Shown here piece after piece: positions 1-6,554 of a stretch of 8,005 nucleotides of DNA (its first letter is position 1; each line of letters begins with the position of its first letter). Origin of the DNA: a bacterium (GTDB taxonomy: Bacteria; SZUA-182; DTGQ01); assembly GCA_023512255.1 (NCBI GenBank), contig JAILZY010000132.1, forward strand, positions 1-8,005, in the 5' to 3' direction. Position numbers and translations under genes: made by a program. Under the pieces are notes generated by a model. That model was not told the origin of the DNA. It made no database searches and worked only from the letters and a program-made list of their open reading frames with translations.

Positions 1-139
1 ACTTTCTTCTCTCTTTATTTTCTCTCCTCCCCTTTATATTTTCAACATTATTTTTTCAACATGGGGAACATCTGGCTAGCTCTCTTCATTTCTTTATCGG
101 TGGAAATGATTAGAGAAATCAGCACATTTGCCCATCCAA
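1..139. other. Intergenic stretch at the left edge, pyrimidine-rich
   Basis: No gene is supported here. The plus strand starts with a C/T-rich tract (1-38), then has TTTTCAACAT twice (39-48 and 53-62). The second copy runs into the 18-bp repeat at 58-75. No clear hairpin plus T-tract terminator for the carboxypeptidase gene, which ends at 140, is visible. On the minus strand the purine-rich tract near 21-32 could be a ribosome binding site for a gene to the left of the window, but no start codon is inside the window. Confidence 0.45.
58..75 (+). repeat. 18-bp repeat, left copy of an inverted pair
   Basis: AACATGGGGAACATCTGG is found here and, as its exact reverse complement, at 7930-7947. 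The match stops at both ends of the 18 bases. Read on the minus strand this copy is followed, after 25 nt, by GGGGAGGAGAGA (32-21), and the other copy is followed on the plus strand by a similar GGAGGAGGAGA. It lies 64 bp past the stop of the carboxypeptidase gene. Identity is seen directly; role (operator, dispersed repeat or leader element of genes outside the window) is unknown. Confidence 0.8.
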
Positions 140-1681
140 TCATTTTGGATCGAGCAGAAATTCAACAATTTTATCTTGAATCGATTTGCAGATATGATGC
201 TGATTTCTGTTTTTGTTCATCATGATTGAAAAGGCAATTAGCTCGTCATGGTAAGAGTAGATATAGCCAGACAGGCAGGAGACCCCGTCAATTAGCCCGG
301 TCTTGACCCGCACTCTGTCCTGCACCTTAGGACTCCTCAGCCGTTTTCTCATCGTGCCATCAACACCAGCTATGGCCAGGGATGAAAAGTATTCCGGCTG
401 ATATTCAAATTTCTGCTGCATAAAGGTCAGAAGATCTACAATCTTTTTGGGAGTAGTGAGGTTATTTCTTGACAGCCCACATCCATCTGCGGGCAAAAAA
501 TCCTCAGCCCCAAGGCCCGACTCTTCCAAAAAATCCCTGATCGCGGCCAGCCCCTTTTCTGTCGTTCCCGGAGCCCCCTTGCTTTTGGCCCCAAGAGCCT
601 TCAAAAGCTGTTGGGCGATAAAGTTATTGCTGAACTTATTTAGACTAGCCACAATCTCCGAGAGGGGTTGGGATCGGTGGATACAAATCACCTTCGCCTC
701 CTCAGGAACGATACCTGGCCTTACCGGGCCTGAAATGTCAATCCCTTTTTGGCGAAGCATCTCTTTGATCACCTCGGCTGCATATCGGGAGGGCGCTTTA
801 ATGGCTCGATAGAGAGTCAGGGGCTTGTGGCGGATAGAGATCTGGCCAGACACGGTGAACGAATTCACTCCGTCCTCAAAATGCCTGGCAATAGTCAGGG
901 CTCTGCGTGGAGAGCGGGAGACAGTAGTTGCCTTGTTGATTACCCGGATCGCTCCCCCGCTTGAGGGAGGCTCCCAGCAGATCGAAGGCTTTTGCCCAAC
1001 CTTTGATCCAGGCCGAATCACAAAGGTTATGGTATTAAAATTAACCGATAACGCCCCGCTTTCTGCCCGGTACCAAACTGATGGGTCTCCACCTAAATGT
1101 TCCTCATTCTCCTCATCGGGAGCGAAGTAGGAATCATCAAAGACCAGCCCTTCGGTAACTTTCCTAACCCCAGCTTCTTTGACCTGCTGAGCCAGCGCCT
1201 CGATCTCTTCGGTAACCAGGAGCGGATCTCCGAATCCCTTGATGTAGAGAGGCCCTATAATCAATCCTCCGGCAGATAACTGTTTGGCATAGATAATGGT
1301 TGGGAAGGAGTAGTCGGGCTTGAACTTGGCCAAGGCTGCGGCTGAAATGAACAGCTTTTGATTTGAGGCTGGGATGAGCAGCTCGTTTGAGCAAATATCA
1401 GCCAGCACCTGACCGGTTTTTAAAGAGGTGATATAGAGGCCGACCTTCATCTCCCGCACGGCTGGATGGGAATAGAGGATAGATGTAATCTTATCCTGAA
1501 GTGGATACAGGATAGGCCGCCGCATCGAAGAGGCTACAGCTTCGGCTTTACCAGCCTGAGCAGTGGGTGAGCAAAGTAAAATATAGGCAAAGAGTGGAAG
1601 GCAAACAAAAGCCAAAAGAGGCCGCAGAACAACAAGAGTTGACTTTTTGGTCTGGTAATTAGTAGTAGCTATAGGTTCCAT
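140..1681 (-). CDS. dacB: D-alanyl-D-alanine carboxypeptidase/endopeptidase, PBP4 type (peptidase family S13)
   Basis: Penicillin-binding protein that trims or cleaves peptidoglycan cross-bridges outside the cytoplasmic membrane. All three active-site motifs are visible: S106-N-Q-K109 (nucleophile and general base), S351-N-N353 (the family's usual S-D-N, here with Asn in the middle) and K460-T-G. The long insertion of about 240 residues between the first two motifs is typical of S13, and 513 residues is a normal family length. The N-terminus has a KK pair, a hydrophobic core and a likely signal-peptidase cleavage after AQA (residue 43), so the protein is exported. I chose the ATG at 1681 because the signal peptide starts properly there and a GGAG (1693-1696) lies 11 nt upstream. 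The same frame is open to a TTG at 1729, but that start has no ribosome binding site and would add 16 residues before the signal peptide. It appears monocistronic. Function is certain at family level; whether carboxypeptidase or endopeptidase activity dominates cannot be told. Confidence 0.93.
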   Translation of the reverse strand: MEPIATTNYQTKKSTLVVLRPLLAFVCLPLFAYILLCSPTAQAGKAEAVASSMRRPILYPLQDKITSILYSHPAVREMKVGLYITSLKTGQVLADICSNELLIPASNQKLFISAAALAKFKPDYSFPTIIYAKQLSAGGLIIGPLYIKGFGDPLLVTEEIEALAQQVKEAGVRKVTEGLVFDDSYFAPDEENEEHLGGDPSVWYRAESGALSVNFNTITFVIRPGSKVGQKPSICWEPPSSGGAIRVINKATTVSRSPRRALTIARHFEDGVNSFTVSGQISIRHKPLTLYRAIKAPSRYAAEVIKEMLRQKGIDISGPVRPGIVPEEAKVICIHRSQPLSEIVASLNKFSNNFIAQQLLKALGAKSKGAPGTTEKGLAAIRDFLEESGLGAEDFLPADGCGLSRNNLTTPKKIVDLLTFMQQKFEYQPEYFSSLAIAGVDGTMRKRLRSPKVQDRVRVKTGLIDGVSCLSGYIYSYHDELIAFSIMMNKNRNQHHICKSIQDKIVEFLLDPK

Positions 1682-1752
1682 ATCCACGTAAGCTCCATGA
1701 TGGCCACAGGTGATAGTGATGTGAGACAAGATAGCTTTTAATCTTTTTGTGT

Positions 1753-1777
1753 ATCATAAATTGACCTTCACGGTCAA
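1753..1777 (-). promoter_or_regulatory. Candidate promoter with overlapping palindromic operator upstream of dacB
   Basis: On the minus strand a 17-bp palindrome TTGACC-GTGAA-GGTCAA (1777-1761) is followed two bases later by TATGAT (1758-1753), a 5/6 match to the -10 box. The palindrome fills the -12 to -35 region, where a repressor or spacer-binding activator would sit. TTGACC is too close (13 nt) to act as -35 for TATGAT, and the correctly spaced hexamer (TGTCTT) is poor, so the promoter may depend on an activator. It lies about 70 bp upstream of the dacB ATG. The palindrome is seen; its function is inference. Confidence 0.4.
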
Positions 1778-2035
1778 GACAGATTGAAGAGTTTTTCACA
1801 TTCTCTTTTCCCCTAGCTCAATCTTTTTGTTGATTTTCCTAGTAAATATAGCCAAGAGGGATTATAATTTAAGAGTATTTTATGTTACTGCTGCTTTTGC
1901 AGAAATTTCTTAACGCCTTGAAATCCTTAGAAAGTTACCTCTGACACCAAACCCAATAAAATCAATGGGTTAGAAAAAATTGCAAAAACATATTCTTATT
2001 CTTAGCCGTAAGGTGTGGACTGTGATAAGCAAAAT
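1778..2035. other. Intergenic gap upstream of the nuclease-helicase gene
   Basis: No gene is supported in this AT-rich stretch. It must contain the plus-strand promoter for the nuclease-helicase, but no convincing one stands out: TATAAT at 1863-1868 lacks a good -35, and TTACCT-N16-TAAAAT at 1935-1962 is weak. Small stem-loops occur at 1891-1902 (CTGC-TTTT-GCAG) and 1950-1971 (AACCCA, 10-nt loop, TGGGTT). Neither is followed by a T-tract. Confidence 0.4.
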
Positions 2036-2041
2036 GAGGAG
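2036..2041 (+). promoter_or_regulatory. Ribosome binding site fixing the nuclease-helicase start
   Basis: GAGGAG lies 5 nt before the ATG at 2047. It supports this start, and the first residues (ADFHLHS) already belong to PHP motif I, so no later start is possible. Confidence 0.8.
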
Positions 2042-2046
2042 CATAG

Positions 2047-5000
2047 ATGTATTTTATCGCTGATTTTCATCTCCATTCTTACTATTCTAGGGCTACCAGC
2101 AAGGATTGCTGCCCTGAGCAGCTTGGTCAGTGGGCCAGACTCAAAGGGGTGCAGGTGATCGGGACCGGAGACTTTACCCACCCCGGTTGGATTAAAGAGC
2201 TCAAAACCAAGCTTACTCCAGCGGCACAAGAGGAGGGATTATATCAGCTAAAACCTGAATACAGCGCCCCCTCTTCTGTCCGGCAGGCTTTGGTAGCCGG
2301 TGGCGCTGCGGATGCAGGGCAGGTTCGGTTTGTGCTCTCGGCTGAGATCAGCTCTATTTATAAAAAGAGTGGACGGGTCAGGAAAATACACAATCTGGTG
2401 TTAGTACCCGATATGGCTAGTGCAGAAAGGATTAATGCTGCCCTGGCTCGGTTTGGTAATCTTAGTTCAGATGGCAGACCAATCCTTGGGCTGGACAGCA
2501 GGAGGGTGCTTGAGATCTGCTTAGAGTGCTGCCCTCAGGTGATCTTTATCCCGGCCCATATCTGGACTCCACATTTTTCGCTCTTTGGCTCACAGTCAGG
2601 CTTTGACCACCTTACGGAATGCTTTGAGGATCTTTTTGAACACATCTTTGCCCTAGAGACAGGCCTGTCTTCGGATCCAGCTATGAATTTTAGACTCTCG
2701 GCCCTAGACGGCTATACCCTTGTTTCCAACTCCGATGCCCACTCGCCGAAAAATTTGGCCAGGGAGGCCAATTGCTTCGATACCGAACTCTCCTATCCGG
2801 CCATACGGCAGGCACTCAAAACGAAAGACCTTCAAACGTTCCGTGGGACTATCGAGTTTTATCCTCAGGAGGGAAAATATCACTATGATGGGCACCGGCT
2901 CTGCCAAGTGTGTTGGTCGCCTGAGCAGACTCTGGCTGCGGGCGGAGTCTGCCCCCGCTGCGGAAGAAAAGTAACGATCGGAGTGATGCACCGAGTGGTT
3001 GAGCTGGCTGACCGTCCAGTCGGCGGCCGGCCAAAATCACCGACTCCAGCCTGGGAGTCCCTCATCCCTCTGTCTCAGATTCTGGCCGAGCTCTACCAGG
3101 TGGGTGAGGGAAGCAAAAAGGTCGAGCAGGCGTATTTTCAGCTCCTGGCTAGTCTGGGAGATGAGTTGAGCATCCTGCGGACCATTCCCTTAGAGGAAAT
3201 TCAGGCCCGATCAAATCCCCTGCTGGCCGAGGGGATCCGCAGGGCGCGGGAAGGTAGGGTGAATATTCGTCCTGGGTTTGACGGAGAGTATGGCAAGGTT
3301 CAATTATTTGATGATCAGGACCGGCAAAAATTCAAGGCCCAGATGAGCCTATTTGGGATCATGGATCTTCCCTCTGGAAATAGAAAAGAGGCGGCTGGAA
3401 ATAGAAAAGAGGCGGCGGAAGAAAATCGGCCTGATGGTGAAGAGAAGGTCGGCTCTCTCAATTACCCTGCCTCCTCAGTCCCATCCGAGAGGATGAGAGG
3501 AGCCTTTGGCAAGGAGGAGCCGCAGGCCAGAGCGTCCCAAAGGCAGCTTTCCGGCAGACTAGAAATCCCCCCCCTGGCGACTCAAAGCCAGCAGGGAGCT
3601 GAGCCGAAGCAGCCCCCATCTTCTGCCTTCTTCCATACTCTGCCGCCCCCCTGGTTCCTTCAGCTGAACGAGGAGCAGCGCCAGTGTGTTACCTCTGACC
3701 GCGGGCCGATTATTATCATTGCTGGCCCAGGCACAGGCAAGACCAGGACCTTGGCCTGTAGGATCGCCTACCTGATCCATCAGCAACACATCCCGCCGTC
3801 GCGTATTTTGGCCATTACCTTCACCAACAAGGCTGCTCAGGAATTAGCCTCTAGGATCCGCCAGATACTCTCGCCGTCTGAGATGGAAGCCGAGGATAGC
3901 CTGCTCAGCGGCACCTTTCACCAGCTCTGCTTAACCATTTTGCAGGAAATCTCAGAGAGTGGCTATCACAGCAGTGCGTCGGCCGGGAAAATCCTACCGG
4001 TCAAAACCCTGCTCAATGAACAGGATGCCCTCCTGCTGGTCAAGGAGGCTGTGGAGGTTGCAAGATGCGCATCTTCATCATTCTCTGCCCTGGGGGGAGG
4101 AGGGGCCGTCAGTGGCAGAGTGACTAGCCCCCTTAGCCGGCTGCTCTCTCAGCCGCAGCGAATCTATCAGTGGATATCAAAAATAAAATCAAGGTCCTGG
4201 GGACTTGATCTTCTCCAGGCAGGATATTTACTCAAGCCTTTAGATTCTTCGCCTCCGCCTCCGCCGCCGGTCTGGATGAAGGAGGCTGTGCTTGAGCTAT
4301 CCCTACCGCTCGATCTTACGGCGGATGATCTTTGGCTGTGCTGCCTGGCCTATCAAAATCTCTTGTATCGCTATCAGGCCTATGACTATGACGATCTTTT
4401 ACTTGCCGTAGTGCGGCTTTTTCAGTCCGAGCCCAATATCCTGCACAACTACCAACGCCGCTTCTTGCAAGTGCTGGTGGATGAATTTCAGGATGTAAAT
4501 GAGATTCAATACCTCCTGGTCAAGCTGCTGGCAGGCCAGAATGGATATGGTCTTGTGGTCATCGGAGACCCGGACCAGGCCATCTATGCTTTCCGGGGCG
4601 CAGACTATCGGTTTTTTTTTCAGCTTCAGGAGGATTTTCCCAGCCATCGACTCTTTCGTCTCACCGAGAACTACCGCTCTCAAGGGTATATTCTTCAGGC
4701 TGCTTCGGCCTTGATTAGGCATAATCCTGACCGCATGGAGCTTGATTTGAAACCCGCTCGATCGCAAGAAAAATCCCTCTCCCGGGGCAACCGGACTATT
4801 AAGTTGCACCTTGTCAGCAGCGAGCAGGCCGAAGGGATAGGCATTGTCCGGCAGATCGCCAGGATGATGGGAGGGATCGATATGCTGGGGGCTCATGGAC
4901 AGGGGGAGAGTGAAAATCAGCTCAGGCTTTGGCAGGGGAGGGGAGAGCCTCGGTTGGTCGAGGAGAGGGCAGAGCTTGGCTTTTCCGATTTTGCCGTCTT

Positions 5001-6039
5001 AATTAGAGCCGGCCGACAGGCTGGGCCTCTTGAAACATGCTTTCTTCGGGCCGGGATACCATATCGGGTAGTCGGGCAAAAGGGGTTTTTGCAAAATCCC
5101 GCTGTTCAGACTACCGTGGCCTTGCTTCGCTTTTTGGCTAATGCAGAAGATGATTTTACAATGATGAATCTTCTCTATCACTGGGAGAAGAGCCACTGGA
5201 GCATCGGCGGCAGTGGGCCATTGGTCAGACAGAAGCTTCAGCAGCTTGCTAGCCAAAGGCCATGTTCGCTCTTCCAGGCGATCAGACATGCTCTACATGA
5301 GCAGACAGCAAGCCCATATGAGCTTCCAGCCTTGGTGAAAAATCGGCTCCAGGCTCTTCTTTCTCTCTGGGAGGAGCATCATCTTAGAATTTATGAGCCT
5401 GCGGATCAGCTTATTTTTGATCTAATCCGCTGGCAGGAGGAGGAGAGAGCAAGATCAGAAACCAGATGGCGTGTGGGCTCAGATCAGAAGGGTGAGGATC
5501 AGGCATCTTCCCTTTTCGAAGATTTAGATAGGCTCTATCAGTGTTCAAAGCAATTTTCATCTGCTGTTGAATTCCTCAAGAGCCTTCTTCTTTTCCGTGA
5601 TGGAGACCTCGAATATCAGGGGAAAAACACATCAAGGCAAGAGGCTGTCTCTTTGATGACCATCCATGCAGCCAAGGGGTTAGAATTTCCCGTGGTGTTT
5701 ATATGTGGACTGGAAGAGGGACCACTGCCCTACCGCCACTATGATTGGATCAATGAGCAAGCCAAGTATTCTAACCCCACCTCGGCGCAGCTTCCCCATG
5801 AGGAAAGCTGGCAGCGCCCAGAGGATCAGCGCCAGCGACAAGAGGAGCGCCGTCTGTTCTATGTAGCCATCACCCGGGCGAAGGATGAGTTAATATTTTT
5901 TTCAGCACGCCGCCGCCGACACAATCAGCAGGTGATCTCAACTCAACTCTCTTCCTTTCTGGCTGAAATCCCTGACCATCTGTTAAGCGAAGTCTCGTTC
6001 TCTCCTGCAATCAAATCTCGTCAATTGCGGCTGTTTTGA
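2047..6039 (+). CDS. Endonuclease Q-like PHP nuclease fused to a UvrD/PcrA superfamily-1 DNA helicase
   Basis: A 1330-residue two-enzyme protein. Residues 1-425 match endonuclease Q, which nicks DNA 5' of deaminated bases. Visible are the PHP metal-site motifs H8-x-H10, D42/H45, E100, H115, H171/H176 (PAHIWTPHFSLFG) and D230-x-H232, then a zinc site C286/C289/C302/C305 and the conserved RPGFDGEYGKV end of the domain. Residues 437-530 are a low-complexity linker. Residues 531-1330 are a full UvrD-type 3'-5' helicase: Q motif (LNEEQ, 540-544), Walker A AGPGTGKT (559-566), Ia TFTNKAAQE (591-599), Walker B VDEFQD (811-816), GDPDQAIYAFRG (840-851), TENYRS (873-878), MTIHAAKGLEFP (1204-1215) and YVAITRAKDEL (1272-1282). 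No key residue is missing. QMSLF (432-436) and the terminal QLRLF (1326-1330) resemble sliding-clamp-binding motifs. It stands alone in its operon. Family calls are firm; a concerted repair function is inference. Confidence 0.93.
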   Translation: MYFIADFHLHSYYSRATSKDCCPEQLGQWARLKGVQVIGTGDFTHPGWIKELKTKLTPAAQEEGLYQLKPEYSAPSSVRQALVAGGAADAGQVRFVLSAEISSIYKKSGRVRKIHNLVLVPDMASAERINAALARFGNLSSDGRPILGLDSRRVLEICLECCPQVIFIPAHIWTPHFSLFGSQSGFDHLTECFEDLFEHIFALETGLSSDPAMNFRLSALDGYTLVSNSDAHSPKNLAREANCFDTELSYPAIRQALKTKDLQTFRGTIEFYPQEGKYHYDGHRLCQVCWSPEQTLAAGGVCPRCGRKVTIGVMHRVVELADRPVGGRPKSPTPAWESLIPLSQILAELYQVGEGSKKVEQAYFQLLASLGDELSILRTIPLEEIQARSNPLLAEGIRRAREGRVNIRPGFDGEYGKVQLFDDQDRQKFKAQMSLFGIMDLPSGNRKEAAGNRKEAAEENRPDGEEKVGSLNYPASSVPSERMRGAFGKEEPQARASQRQLSGRLEIPPLATQSQQGAEPKQPPSSAFFHTLPPPWFLQLNEEQRQCVTSDRGPIIIIAGPGTGKTRTLACRIAYLIHQQHIPPSRILAITFTNKAAQELASRIRQILSPSEMEAEDSLLSGTFHQLCLTILQEISESGYHSSASAGKILPVKTLLNEQDALLLVKEAVEVARCASSSFSALGGGGAVSGRVTSPLSRLLSQPQRIYQWISKIKSRSWGLDLLQAGYLLKPLDSSPPPPPPVWMKEAVLELSLPLDLTADDLWLCCLAYQNLLYRYQAYDYDDLLLAVVRLFQSEPNILHNYQRRFLQVLVDEFQDVNEIQYLLVKLLAGQNGYGLVVIGDPDQAIYAFRGADYRFFFQLQEDFPSHRLFRLTENYRSQGYILQAASALIRHNPDRMELDLKPARSQEKSLSRGNRTIKLHLVSSEQAEGIGIVRQIARMMGGIDMLGAHGQGESENQLRLWQGRGEPRLVEERAELGFSDFAVLIRAGRQAGPLETCFLRAGIPYRVVGQKGFLQNPAVQTTVALLRFLANAEDDFTMMNLLYHWEKSHWSIGGSGPLVRQKLQQLASQRPCSLFQAIRHALHEQTASPYELPALVKNRLQALLSLWEEHHLRIYEPADQLIFDLIRWQEEERARSETRWRVGSDQKGEDQASSLFEDLDRLYQCSKQFSSAVEFLKSLLLFRDGDLEYQGKNTSRQEAVSLMTIHAAKGLEFPVVFICGLEEGPLPYRHYDWINEQAKYSNPTSAQLPHEESWQRPEDQRQRQEERRLFYVAITRAKDELIFFSARRRRHNQQVISTQLSSFLAEIPDHLLSEVSFSPAIKSRQLRLF
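3376..3417 (+). repeat. In-frame 21-bp tandem duplication in the linker
   Basis: Two copies of a 21-bp unit (3376-3396 and 3397-3417) differ only at their last base and encode GNRKEAA twice (residues 444-450 and 451-457). They sit at the start of the low-complexity linker between nuclease and helicase, shortly after the QMSLF motif. A recent slippage duplication in a region of low constraint is the simplest reading. Confidence 0.9.
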
Positions 6040-6065
6040 AGCTGTTTGAGGTTTTTAGACACTAT

Positions 6066-6103
6066 GAAGAATACCCTACTCGCAGAAGAATACCCTACTT
6101 GCG
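6066..6103. repeat. 19-bp tandem repeat, two copies
   Basis: GAAGAATACCCTACTCGCA (6066-6084) is followed at once by a second copy (6085-6103) with 17 of 19 bases identical. It starts right after a T, so that TGAAGAATACCC could be read as a TG-type element end. Nothing in the flanks shows a transposase. Confidence 0.75.
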
Positions 6104-6130
6104 ACCTTAAAACCGTAGACAATCCATCGC

Positions 6131-6156
6131 CTTATTTGCATTACTTATTTGCATTA
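6131..6156. repeat. 13-bp exact tandem repeat, two copies
   Basis: CTTATTTGCATTA occurs twice without a gap (6131-6143 and 6144-6156), and the copies are identical. It lies in the non-coding region downstream of the helicase gene and probably arose by slippage. Confidence 0.8.
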
Positions 6157-6255
6157 TCAGTGTTTGGCCGTAGAATATCTCCACCCGTCTATAAACCTTA
6201 GTCGCTCTTATTTATTAGCTACCATTAAGAGACATAACCCTAATAAGAGTTAAGC

Positions 6256-6270
6256 CCCTTCGAGGGTTTT
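6256..6270 (+). terminator. Weak candidate terminator of the nuclease-helicase gene
   Basis: CCCT-TCG-AGGG (6256-6266) followed by TTTT is the only hairpin plus T-tract on the plus strand downstream of the helicase stop. The stem is only 4 bp and it lies 217 nt after the stop, so the call is tentative. AAGC before and TTTT after could add a few weak pairs. Confidence 0.25.
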
Positions 6271-6359
6271 ATGGTTGTTCTGTATACCTTAAGGGTTTAT
6301 GGTGTCTGATATATAAGAGCTACCTTAGTTAGGGTCTATAACCCTTAGTTAGCCTGGCT

Positions 6360-6554
6360 TTATTCATCCTCCTCTAGGATAATGGCATCGACCGGGCAGC
6401 TTTCAACTGCCTCATAACAGGAATCCATAGCCTCTTCGGGAACTTCATCCGTAATCACATGAGCTCTTTCACCATCGATTTCAAATACTTCTGGACAAAG
6501 CTCTTCGCATTGCCCACAGCCTATGCACAGTTCACCATCCACAATAGCTATCAT
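6360..6554 (-). CDS. Single-cluster [4Fe-4S] ferredoxin
   Basis: A 64-residue acidic electron carrier of the cytoplasm. Cysteines C10, C13 and C16 plus C53 (followed by Pro) form the expected ligand set of one [4Fe-4S] cluster. C20 and C46 match the two extra cysteines that form a disulfide in Desulfovibrio gigas ferredoxin II-type proteins, in place of a second cluster. The acidic tail EEDE and a chain of about 60 residues are normal for this group. The ATG is fixed by GAGGAGG 9 nt upstream, which lies inside the preceding gene, and the two genes share ATGA, so translation is probably coupled. The electron donor and acceptor cannot be told: no partner oxidoreductase is in the window. The cluster type is secure; the disulfide is inferred from the family. 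Confidence 0.93.
   Translation of the reverse strand: MIAIVDGELCIGCGQCEELCPEVFEIDGERAHVITDEVPEEAMDSCYEAVESCPVDAIILEEDE

Larger units (their letters stand above)
6040..6359. other. Convergent intergenic region rich in short repeats
   Basis: No gene is supported in these 320 bp between the plus-strand helicase stop and the minus-strand ferredoxin stop. It holds two tandem duplications (listed separately) and many half-matching CCTTA/TAAGG and CCCTAA elements. Inverted pairs include CTCTTATT/AATAAGAG (6205-6212 and 6242-6249), the palindrome CCTTAAGG (6287-6294) and AGGGT-CTATA-ACCCT (6331-6345), the last flanked by a direct CCTTAGTTAG repeat (6323-6332 and 6343-6352). Transcription from both sides should end here, but no textbook terminator stands out. 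Confidence 0.5.

Noticed and set aside
61-225. Plus-strand 54-codon frame starting in the left 18-bp repeat (MGNIW...), and an 18-codon frame starting with MGNIW in the right copy
   Set aside because: The shared MGNIW only reflects the repeat. There is no ribosome binding site, the left frame runs antisense into dacB, and the right one lies across the lepB promoter.
1863-1962. TATAAT (1863-1868) and TTACCT-N16-TAAAAT (1935-1962) as promoters of the nuclease-helicase gene
   Set aside because: The first has no acceptable -35 and the second has only a 3/6 match at -35. AT-rich gaps yield such hexamers by chance.
4399-4896. 165-codon antisense open frame within the helicase gene
   Set aside because: It is a shadow of conserved helicase motifs II-IV on the other strand, with no domain of its own.
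6190-6350. CCCTAA/TTAGGG-like motifs as telomere-type sequence
   Set aside because: The motifs are scattered and degenerate, not in tandem, and all surrounding genes and promoters are bacterial.
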